Source: an uncultured Acidobacteriota bacterium
GTDB lineage: Bacteria; Acidobacteriota; Terriglobia; Bryobacterales; Bryobacteraceae
Length of the DNA: 6,629 nucleotides
Reading direction: 5' to 3'
Assembly: GCA_937952345.1 (NCBI GenBank)
Contig: CALFYN010001058.1
Location: 1-6,629, forward strand
The stretch's first letter is position 1. The number at the start of each line of letters is the position of its first letter. The translations under genes were made by a program, and so were the position numbers. The notes under the pieces were generated by a model, which was not told where the DNA came from, made no database searches, and saw nothing but the letters and a program-made list of their open reading frames with translations. Positions 1-5,362 of the stretch are shown here, piece by piece.

Positions 1-13
1 CGCTGACGGAAAG

Positions 14-33
14 CTTACCGTTCTCTTACCGTT
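14..33. repeat. Short direct repeat, 9 bp at 11-bp period
   Basis: CTTACCGTT occurs at 14-22 and again at 25-33, so the copies are offset by 11 bp, about one helical turn. It lies 70-90 bp upstream of the PEP-CTERM start codon, a position where a dimeric regulator could bind. A function as an operator is inference; two short copies can occur by chance. Confidence 0.35.
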
Positions 34-63
34 TGGGAGAGGGGTAGATGTTAGTTTTATCTA

Positions 64-85
64 CGGCTCATTTGCAAAGGAGCCG
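64..85 (+). promoter_or_regulatory. Leader inverted repeat upstream of the PEP-CTERM gene
   Basis: CGGCTC (64-69) and GAGCCG (80-85) form a perfect 6-bp stem around a 10-nt loop. It sits just before the strong AGGAGG Shine-Dalgarno (93-98), which is 5 nt from the ATG at 104. The stem leaves the ribosome binding site free, so it may be an operator or an mRNA 5' stabilising hairpin. No convincing -35/-10 pair was identified in 1-63. Confidence 0.3.
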
Positions 86-103
86 AATCGATAGGAGGAA
101 GCG

Positions 104-736
104 ATGAAGAAAGTCTTGGTGATGGCATTGGGGCTGCTGGGTATACAAGGCGCCGGTGAGGCGGGGACGGTGTTGTCGGTGGATACACCACCGACAGTGT
201 TCGCGGGGGCGGCGACATTTGCCTCATCGTGGACGCAGACGGGATCGTATTCGAATGTGACGGTGACGGCGCTGGTGACGAACGCGTCGGGGATAGGGCT
301 GACGTTCGATTACCACGCGTACCTGACGAATGCGCTGGGAGCGGGGACAACGGTAGCGAATGAAATTGCCTCGACCGCGTTTACGTTGCAGCCGGGGTTG
401 AACCAGCCGATTGCGTTGTTTAGCGGATTGACGCTGGGGAGCGGGACGTACTTTCTGGTGATCGCTCCGGATGCCGGGGCGAGTGCGATAACTGGATGGT
501 CCACGGTGAACAGTGTTCCGTCGGTGACCCTGGACACGGGGGTGACGCACGGGACGGACCGAATCTCGCAATCGACGACGGGGTATGCGCCGGCGCGGAC
601 GTTTTCGAACCTGACGGGCGGACGGTATGCGTATTCGGTGGTGGCGGTGGATCCGGCGGTGCCGGAGCCGGCAACGACGGCGTTGTTGGGGGCGGGGCTG
701 CTGCTGATCGGATTGGGGGTGCGGTACAGACGATAA
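104..736 (+). CDS. PEP-CTERM sorting domain protein, exported, function unknown
   Basis: A 210-residue exported protein. Residues 1-20 are a signal peptide (KK, then a hydrophobic stretch, likely cleaved after GEA). The C-terminus is a classic PEP-CTERM tail: VPEP at 186-189, a hydrophobic helix at about 193-206, and the basic end RYRR. In characterised families this tail is recognised by an exosortase, which sorts the protein to the cell surface or into exopolysaccharide. The region between (about 21-185) is rich in Ser, Thr, Gly and Val with alternating polar and hydrophobic residues, suggesting a beta-sandwich; no enzyme motif or Cys is seen. The start is fixed by AGGAGG 5 nt upstream of the ATG. 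No exosortase or EPS gene is in the window. It is probably a separate transcription unit from the kai genes, given the 221-bp gap and hairpin after it. The family call is firm; the role is unknown. Confidence 0.9.
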   Translation: MKKVLVMALGLLGIQGAGEAGTVLSVDTPPTVFAGAATFASSWTQTGSYSNVTVTALVTNASGIGLTFDYHAYLTNALGAGTTVANEIASTAFTLQPGLNQPIALFSGLTLGSGTYFLVIAPDAGASAITGWSTVNSVPSVTLDTGVTHGTDRISQSTTGYAPARTFSNLTGGRYAYSVVAVDPAVPEPATTALLGAGLLLIGLGVRYRR

Positions 737-757
737 GGGGGGCATATTACGCAGTGG

Positions 758-793
758 GCCGGGGAGGCTGGGGAAAAGCGCAGCCTTTCCGGT
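758..793 (+). terminator. Long GC-rich hairpin after the PEP-CTERM gene
   Basis: Bases 758-770 pair with 781-793 over 13 consecutive positions (10 Watson-Crick and 3 G-U) around a 10-nt loop (gggaaaagcg). It starts 21 bp after the PEP-CTERM stop. No T-run follows on either strand, so it is not a textbook intrinsic terminator. It may be a 3'-end stabilising stem or a terminator without a U-tract. The rest of 737-957 shows no gene or clear promoter. Confidence 0.45.
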
Positions 794-946
794 GAGGTGC
801 CGGATCGGGAGCTGGCTGATTATCAATGATTTTGCTGGATTCGGGGCTTCGACGGGGAAATGGCCAGTGATTTGCAAGCGGAGTGGAAATTCCCTTTTCG
901 CGAAGCAGTACGAGCTGGAAGGCGGAATCGGAGAGATGCGCCTGCT

Positions 947-951
947 GGAGG
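947..951 (+). promoter_or_regulatory. Shine-Dalgarno GGAGG that decides a TTG start
   Basis: GGAGG lies 6 nt before the in-frame TTG at 958, ideal spacing, but 12 nt before the in-frame ATG at 964 and 24 nt before the ATG at 976. It is the only good ribosome binding site near the start of this gene, so TTG 958 is preferred. The choice changes the N-terminus by only two residues relative to ATG 964. Confidence 0.55.
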
Positions 952-957
952 ATGTGA

Positions 958-1869
958 TTGGCCATGCCCATTGCAATGGATGAAGTGAGGGTGGACGGGG
1001 GAGTCCACGAGGAGAAACTGGTACATGCTCCGGCTACGGCATGGGAGGAGGATGTTCCGATCCCATGCGGGGCAAGCGCGGTTACGGTGCGAGTGCTGAT
1101 TGTGGAGGAAGGCGGAGAAGGGGTGGGGTGGCCGGCGGATTGGGGCGCGGAGGCGCACATCGAGAAGCTGCATGCGCGGAGTGTGGGGGAAGCGATCGCG
1201 ATGGTGCGGCAGAGCCGGCCGGACTGGATTCTGTTGGATGCGGGGACGCAATCCAAGTGCGGGGCGGAAGAGGTGGTGACGCTGCTGCGTGAAGCGGCAG
1301 GGATCCCGCTGCAGGTGATGGCGGGGGCAGCGGCGGAAGCGGTGGAGCCGGAACAAATACGGGCAGTAGCGGCGGTGGAGGCTAGGGTACGGAATCTGGC
1401 GGCATCGGTGGTGCGTCACGCGCTGCGGCGGAAACGGACGGAGAGTGCGCCGGTTGCAGAGCCGTGCGCGAAGAAGCTGCGGGAGAGCGCTCCGGAGGCG
1501 TTCGCGCAGATAGCCGCGGCGTACCGGGAGACGCTGGATGCATGCGTGCATGCCCTGCCGTACGGACCGCAAGGACGGAGTGGCGAGACGGCGGTACAGG
1601 CGATGGTGCACCGGTTGGAGGAATTGCGGGCGCGGCCCAAGGATGTGGTGGAGGTACACCTGTTTGCGATGCGGGCGCTGCTGGCGAAGGCGACGCCGCA
1701 GAGCAGCCGGGTTTATTTCCGCGAAGGGCAGACTCTGCTTCTGAAGGTGATGGGGTATCTGGCGAACCGGTATTTGCAGGCTTCGATGGAGCACTCGCAT
1801 GAAGTGCGCGTGGCCTTGCCGGCGGCTGCGTTGCGGGGGAAACGGCGGAGCCGGGTTCGTAATTCCTGA
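958..1869 (+). CDS. KaiA-like protein: receiver-like domain plus KaiA-C/RsbU-N-like helical domain
   Basis: A 303-residue protein just upstream of kaiC (17-bp gap), very likely co-transcribed with it. Residues 43-125 read as a response-regulator receiver: strand VRVLIVEE (44-51, acidic pair E50/E51), then PDWILLDAG (88-96) with D94 at the phospho-acceptor position. The Thr/Ser after beta-4 (PLQVMAGAA) and the beta-5 Lys are not evident, so it may be a pseudo-receiver. A charged linker (about 155-178) leads to a helical domain (about 178-278). There PKDVVEVH (227-234) and the helix around EGQTLLLKVMGYLANRY (256-272) resemble the KaiA C-terminal domain and the related N-terminal domain of the stress phosphatase RsbU. 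Receiver-like plus KaiA-C-like is the architecture of KaiA. In cyanobacteria KaiA binds the KaiC tail and stimulates its autophosphorylation; the same role here is inference. An alternative is an RsbU-N-type regulator unrelated to KaiC activation. The basic tail (RGKRRSRVR) is unexplained. Confidence 0.65.
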   Translation: MAMPIAMDEVRVDGGVHEEKLVHAPATAWEEDVPIPCGASAVTVRVLIVEEGGEGVGWPADWGAEAHIEKLHARSVGEAIAMVRQSRPDWILLDAGTQSKCGAEEVVTLLREAAGIPLQVMAGAAAEAVEPEQIRAVAAVEARVRNLAASVVRHALRRKRTESAPVAEPCAKKLRESAPEAFAQIAAAYRETLDACVHALPYGPQGRSGETAVQAMVHRLEELRARPKDVVEVHLFAMRALLAKATPQSSRVYFREGQTLLLKVMGYLANRYLQASMEHSHEVRVALPAAALRGKRRSRVRNS

Positions 1870-1886
1870 GGAAGGGCAGACCTCAA

Positions 1887-3404
1887 ATGAGCGGGACAGC
1901 ATCGGAACGCGTGGAGAAGCTGGCGACTGGAATCGAAGGGCTGGACCTGATCGGCGAAGGAGGACTGCCGAAGGGGCGGACGACGCTGGTGGCGGGGACG
2001 GCGGGGAGCGCGAAGACGGTGCTGGCGGTGCAGTTTCTGGCATCGGGGATTGAGCGAACGGGCGAATCCGGAGTATTCGTGACGTTCGAGGAATCGCCGG
2101 ACGATATCCGGCTGAACATGCAGAGCCTGGGGTGGCCGATAGCGGAGTGGGAGAGCGCGGGGAAGTGGACATTTGTGGACGGATCGCCGCAACCGGAAGA
2201 GACGATTCTGTCGGGCGGGTTCGATTTGAGCGCCCTGATGGCGCGGGTGAAGCATTCGATCCGGAAGGTGGGGGCAACGCGGGTGTCACTGGATTCGCTG
2301 GGGGCGGTGTTTTCGCAACTGCCGCACGCGGCGACGGTGCGCTGGGAACTGTTCCGGCTATCGACAGCACTGAAGGAGATGGGGGTGACGGCGCTGATGA
2401 CGGCTGAGCGGGGCGACGAATACGGACCGATCAGCCGGCACGGGGTGGAGGAATTCGTCGCGGATAATGTGATCATTCTGCGGAATACGATGGACGAGGG
2501 GAAGCGCCGCAGGACGATGGAGATTCTGAAGTTCCGCGGGGCGATGCACCAGAAGGGGGAATATGCGTTCACGGTGATTCCCGAGTCGGGCATCGCGGTG
2601 ATTCCGCTGTCGGCGATTCAATTGAAACAGCGTTCGTCGAACATCCGGATTCATTCGGGGAATGAGGAATTGGACCGGATGTGCGGGGGCGGATTTTTCC
2701 GCGATTCGATTGTGCTGGTGACGGGGGCGACGGGTTGCGGGAAGACGCTGATGACGACGGAGTTCATTCGCGGAGGGACAGAGCGGAAGGAACGCTGCCT
2801 GCTGTTTGCGTTTGAAGAGAGCCGCGACCAGTTATTCCGGAACGCGGAAGGCTGGGGGGTGGATTTCGAGAAGATGGAAGCGGACGGATTGCTGCGGGTG
2901 GTGTGCGTGTATCCGGAGACCTGCGGGCTGGAGGATCATCTGATTCACATGAAACAGACGATTGAGCAGTTCCGGCCGCACCGGCTGGCGGTGGACAGCT
3001 TATCGGCGCTGGAGCGGGTGGGGAATCTGAAGGCGTACCGGGAGTTCGTGGTGGCGTTGACGTCGTTTATTAAGCACAAGGAGATCGCGGGGCTGTTCAC
3101 GGCGACGACACCGACGCTGATGGGTGGCAGTTCGGTGACCGAGGCGCATATTTCGACGATTACGGATTCGATTATTCTGCTGCGGTATGTGGAGATCATG
3201 GGGGAGATGCGGCGCGGGCTGACGGTGTTGAAGATGCGGGGGTCTTCACACGATAAGAATATTCGGGAGTTCACGATCGACGCCAACGGGATGCATGTGG
3301 GACGGGCGTTCCGGAATGTGAGCGGGATTATTTCGGGGTATCCGCGGCAGATGATGACGAGCGAGGTGGAGCGGCTGGGGCATTTGTTTGAGGACGACGG
3401 ATAG
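1887..3404 (+). CDS. kaiC: KaiC, double-domain RecA-like circadian clock ATPase/autokinase
   Basis: 505 residues, close to the 519 of Synechococcus KaiC, with both domains. CI has Walker A GTAGSAKT (37-44) and catalytic Glu pair E68/E69 in TFEES. CII has Walker A GATGCGKT (280-287) and E310/E311 in AFEES. The CII phosphorylation segment VTEAHISTITD (417-427) keeps S423 and T424, equivalent to S431/T432, and T418, equivalent to T426; the offset of 8 is the same at the CII P-loop Lys (286 versus 294). The C-terminus keeps the A-loop-like FRNVSGIISGYP and a roughly 20-residue tail, the part KaiA contacts in cyanobacteria. By family knowledge it is a hexameric ATPase that cycles between phosphorylation and dephosphorylation. 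Phosphorylation competence is predicted from the residues. Start: ATG with AAGGG 10 nt upstream; the GAGG also overlaps the upstream stop, suggesting translational coupling. Transcription probably ends at the hairpin at 3422. Confidence 0.96.
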   Translation: MSGTASERVEKLATGIEGLDLIGEGGLPKGRTTLVAGTAGSAKTVLAVQFLASGIERTGESGVFVTFEESPDDIRLNMQSLGWPIAEWESAGKWTFVDGSPQPEETILSGGFDLSALMARVKHSIRKVGATRVSLDSLGAVFSQLPHAATVRWELFRLSTALKEMGVTALMTAERGDEYGPISRHGVEEFVADNVIILRNTMDEGKRRRTMEILKFRGAMHQKGEYAFTVIPESGIAVIPLSAIQLKQRSSNIRIHSGNEELDRMCGGGFFRDSIVLVTGATGCGKTLMTTEFIRGGTERKERCLLFAFEESRDQLFRNAEGWGVDFEKMEADGLLRVVCVYPETCGLEDHLIHMKQTIEQFRPHRLAVDSLSALERVGNLKAYREFVVALTSFIKHKEIAGLFTATTPTLMGGSSVTEAHISTITDSIILLRYVEIMGEMRRGLTVLKMRGSSHDKNIREFTIDANGMHVGRAFRNVSGIISGYPRQMMTSEVERLGHLFEDDG

Positions 3405-3419
3405 AGCGATGGATAGAGC
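3399..3419. repeat. 12-bp tandem duplication over the kaiC stop codon
   Basis: GGATAGAGC occurs at 3399-3407 and 3411-3419. The 12-bp period keeps the reading frame, so the kaiC TAG stop (3402-3404) is followed in frame by a second TAG (3414-3416). This looks like a small replication-slippage duplication and gives a backup stop. No other role is claimed. Confidence 0.5.
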
Positions 3420-3421
3420 AG

Positions 3422-3443
3422 GAGCCGGCACGATTGCCGGCTC
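3422..3443. terminator. Perfect 9-bp hairpin between convergent kaiC and the minus-strand gene
   Basis: GAGCCGGCA (3422-3430) and TGCCGGCTC (3435-3443) form a perfect 9-bp stem with a 4-nt loop. It lies 17 bp after the kaiC stop and 6 bp beyond the stop of the convergent gene at 3450, so one hairpin could end both transcripts. Neither side has a good T-run, so Rho-independent function is plausible rather than proven. Confidence 0.6.
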
Positions 3444-3449
3444 AGCGCG

Positions 3450-4172
3450 CTAAGAGCGCACGCCACCCAGGGGGATGCGGACGATGGCGCAAAGGTGTGG
3501 ATAGTCGAAGGCGAGGCGGCAGGACTGGCCGTCGAGGTTGAGGAACGGGAGGTCGATCTGCTGTAGTTCGTCTTTCCAGCGGAGGACGTTGGATTCGGCT
3601 TCCATGTCGATGCGGAAGGCGATCTCGAGGGAGTCTGTTCCCTGGGCGGCTAATTCGACGTCCAGTTGCGGTTCGAGGCTTCCGGCGAGTTTGACGAGGA
3701 AGAGGATGAGTTCTTCGGTGGCGGATTGGATGTCCCGCGAGACGAGGACTTGGGGGAGGCGCCCGACGGTGAAGCGGCGGAACGATCCCTTGAGGGAATG
3801 GTTGGCGTTGACGATGGCGAGTCCGATGGCGTGGGTGAGCATGACGTGGTCAGGCTCGGGGAGTTCGCGGAGGAGGACGGGGACGTAGGGGTCGTCACTG
3901 GATGGGACGATACGGCGGGCACGGACAACGATGGCGCGGGAGCAGCCGCCAACGGTGCGGACGACGTCGAGGTCCATTTGATCGAGGAGGGGGGCCCAGA
4001 CGCCGAAGGGTGCTCCGGCGAGAGAGTCGTTGGCAGCGACGATTCTGCCGAGGGAATCCAACAGGAGGCCGGGCTGGCCGGCGAATTCCTCTTCGAGGAT
4101 ATGATCCAACTGCGACTGGAAATTATTCTGCCCAACTTTTTGGGAGTGGGAATGTCCACTAAAAGACCGCAT
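3450..4172 (-). CDS. Unrecognised 240-residue protein in the kai locus, possible PAS-like segment
   Basis: I do not recognise a definite family. A 240-residue soluble protein with no signal peptide or membrane segment. Residues 34-52 (QPGLLLDSLGRIVAANDSL) read like the opening strands of a PAS domain. The remainder alternates helices and strands (for example ATEELILFLVKLAGSL at 151-166). Its final strands (CAIVRIPL, 228-235) faintly recall the end of a histidine-kinase ATPase domain, but the N, G1 and G2 boxes are not seen. It could be a degenerate sensor kinase or an output partner of KaiC/KaiB; both are inference from position. It is convergent with kaiC and divergent from kaiB. The frame is open to an ATG at 4229, but the ATG at 4172 is chosen because AGGGGA lies 8 nt before it, while the upstream ATG has no Shine-Dalgarno and would run through the hairpin at 4192. 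Codons end mostly in C, as in the other minus-strand genes. Confidence 0.75.
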   Translation of the reverse strand: MRSFSGHSHSQKVGQNNFQSQLDHILEEEFAGQPGLLLDSLGRIVAANDSLAGAPFGVWAPLLDQMDLDVVRTVGGCSRAIVVRARRIVPSSDDPYVPVLLRELPEPDHVMLTHAIGLAIVNANHSLKGSFRRFTVGRLPQVLVSRDIQSATEELILFLVKLAGSLEPQLDVELAAQGTDSLEIAFRIDMEAESNVLRWKDELQQIDLPFLNLDGQSCRLAFDYPHLCAIVRIPLGGVRS

Positions 4173-4351
4173 GCTAACTTTCCCCTTTCTGCGCTCCTCA
4201 AAGGAGCGGGGCCATGCGAAGTGCGCCAAGGCAGTTTGGTCTTCCGCGAGAACAACGGTCGAGAGAGACCGAAAAAGAGGCTATGAAAAGATCATGCCTA
4301 TGCTACTCTATACAGACCGTGATAGCATACGAGCAAGGGCGATGCAACCGT
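4173..4351. promoter_or_regulatory. Divergent intergenic region with two inverted repeats
   Basis: This 179-bp gap separates the divergent start codons of the unknown minus-strand gene and kaiB, so it must hold promoters for both unless one is read through. It holds a Shine-Dalgarno for the minus gene (AGGGGA, complement of 4181-4186), a perfect 6-bp inverted repeat CGCTCC/GGAGCG (4192-4197 and 4203-4208, 5-nt gap) and a 5-bp inverted repeat CGGTC/GACCG (4256-4260 and 4267-4271, 6-nt gap) followed by an A-rich stretch. It is less G-biased than its surroundings and richer in A/T after 4271. I could not pick a convincing -35/-10 pair. The frame of kaiB stays open through this stretch, so an N-terminal extension is formally possible. 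Confidence 0.55.
4192..4208. promoter_or_regulatory. Small perfect inverted repeat in the leader of the minus-strand gene
   Basis: CGCTCC, a TCAAA loop, then GGAGCG. On the minus strand it lies 5 bp upstream of the AGGGGA ribosome binding site (4186 down to 4181) of the 240-residue protein. That placement suits an operator or a 5' mRNA hairpin controlling translation. The pairing is seen; the function is inferred. Confidence 0.35.
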
Positions 4352-4642
4352 ATGGCGCAAGCGCACTTACGCCTGTTTGTAACCGGAGGCACTTCTTTGT
4401 CGGCCGCGGCGGTGGCGCGATTGAAGGAACTCGAGGAGAAATTGCCGGCGGATTTCTTATCGATGGAAATCGTGGACGTGCTGGAAGACCCCGATTCGGC
4501 GGAAAACAATCGAGTATTGGCGACGCCTACTCTGATCCGGATGTCTCCCTTACCAATGATTCGAGTGGTGGGTGACGTGGAATCGGTGGACCGGCTGATG
4601 CAGTTGCTCGATCTGATGCAAGCTCCACAACAAATCAATTGA
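4352..4642 (+). CDS. kaiB: KaiB, thioredoxin-like clock protein, short C-terminus
   Basis: 96 residues from ATG 4352. Family landmarks in order: strand AHLRLFVTGGT near the N-terminus (KaiB KLYVAGNT), EIVDVLEDPDSAENNRVLATPTLI (KVIDVLKNPQLAEE..ILATPTL) with the TPT proline, the SPLP turn, VVGD, and a final LLDLM. In cyanobacteria KaiB binds phosphorylated KaiC after a fold switch and sequesters KaiA. Two differences from cyanobacterial KaiB are seen: the acidic C-terminal tail is absent (ends QAPQQIN), and the Gly of the GLDLL segment, a fold-switch control site (G88/G89), is Leu here, while the following Asp (D90/D91) is kept. Start choice: the family begins just before this first strand; AAGGG lies 12 nt upstream. 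An in-frame ATG at 4283 would add 23 Cys-containing residues, but its AGAGG is only 2 nt away. The 3' end overlaps the convergent DUF1080 gene by 8 bp. kaiB is probably transcribed separately from kaiC. Confidence 0.92.
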   Translation: MAQAHLRLFVTGGTSLSAAAVARLKELEEKLPADFLSMEIVDVLEDPDSAENNRVLATPTLIRMSPLPMIRVVGDVESVDRLMQLLDLMQAPQQIN

Positions 4643-5360
4643 TGCGGCGGATACGAAGGTTGCGGTACCAGACTTTGCTGCTGTGAAATTGCAGGGCGAT
4701 GGGGGTATCGGTGTGGCGGTGCATGAGGAGGGGGCCTGTGGTGGCGGCCCGGAAACTGCCGGGTTTGGACCAGATGAGGCCTGGGGTATCGAGGTGGGCA
4801 TCGACGACCTTTTCGCCGTCGAGCCAGTGTTCGGTGTGGAGACCTTTGAGGACGATGCGGCCTTTGTGCCAGATGCCGCTGGCGGCGGGTTTTGATTTCT
4901 TTGCTCCGACGAATTCGTAGAGTGCTCCGGCGGCCCATTTGTCGCCGCGTTTGGTGTCGGGGCCATCGACGTCGTCGATGATTTGGTATTCGAAGCCGAG
5001 GACGGAGACGGGCTTGGTGGGAGGGATGTCGAGGGTGATGACGGTTTCGCCGGCGGTGCGCGCGCCGCGTGCTCCGGGGAGGAAATCGAGGGTGCCCTGG
5101 AGGCGGTATTTGATGCCGGCGTTGGCGGCTTTGGCGACCTTCCATTCGAACTCGAGTTCGAAGTCGCGGAATTTTTCGAGGGTCATGAGATCGCCTCGGC
5201 GGGCTCCGCCAGGGACGGATGTGATGGCGCCGTCTTCGATGGCCCAGAGGTCGTTGCGCTTGTCCCAACCGGCGAAGGATTTGCCGTCGAAGAGGGAGAT
5301 CCAGGGTTGGGGTTGGGCTTGGGCTGCGGTGGTTAGCAGGAGCAGGAGAGTGAGGCGCAT
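4635..5360 (-). CDS. Secreted DUF1080 / 3-keto-disaccharide hydrolase family protein
   Basis: 241 residues. Residues 1-15 form a signal peptide (MRLTLLLLLTTAAQA, cleavage after AQA). The mature protein has the DUF1080 (PF06439) hallmarks: LFDGKSFAGW (23-32), LEKFRDFELEFEWK (61-74), GIKYR (82-86), GFEYQIIDD (122-130), WHKGRIVLKG (164-173), HWLDGE (178-183), LQFHSSKVWYRNLRIR (223-238). The fold is a concanavalin-like beta-jelly roll; some members hydrolyse 3-keto-glycosides, and such proteins are abundant in Acidobacteriota and Planctomycetota. The substrate here is unknown. The ATG is 2 bp after the thrC stop with only a weak GGGA upstream, so it is probably translated by coupling within a thrC operon, although the two functions look unrelated. 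The open frame continues far upstream, antisense-like within thrC; that part is not coding. The 3' end overlaps kaiB by 8 bp. Confidence 0.9.
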   Translation of the reverse strand: MRLTLLLLLTTAAQAQPQPWISLFDGKSFAGWDKRNDLWAIEDGAITSVPGGARRGDLMTLEKFRDFELEFEWKVAKAANAGIKYRLQGTLDFLPGARGARTAGETVITLDIPPTKPVSVLGFEYQIIDDVDGPDTKRGDKWAAGALYEFVGAKKSKPAASGIWHKGRIVLKGLHTEHWLDGEKVVDAHLDTPGLIWSKPGSFRAATTGPLLMHRHTDTPIALQFHSSKVWYRNLRIRRIN

Positions 5361-5362
5361 GG

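Noticed and set aside
60..80. Possible sigma-54 promoter (TTGCA at 72-76) upstream of the PEP-CTERM gene
   Set aside because: The needed GG element at 10-nt spacing before the GC is missing; the nearest GG is only 7 nt away.
1540..1553. Two GCATGC palindromes 2 bp apart
   Set aside because: They lie inside the KaiA-like coding sequence, encoding an ordinary helical stretch (DACVHA), and are probably a chance effect of codon use.
823..2370. Long open frame on the minus strand (515 codons) across the KaiA-like and kaiC genes
   Set aside because: It is antisense to two well-supported genes and its translation is low-complexity Arg/Pro/Ser-rich, typical of a high-GC shadow frame. No domain is visible.
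4173..4229. 19-residue N-terminal extension of the unknown minus-strand protein from ATG 4229
   Set aside because: No Shine-Dalgarno precedes it, and it would run through the inverted repeat at 4192-4208. The ATG at 4172 has AGGGGA at 8 nt.
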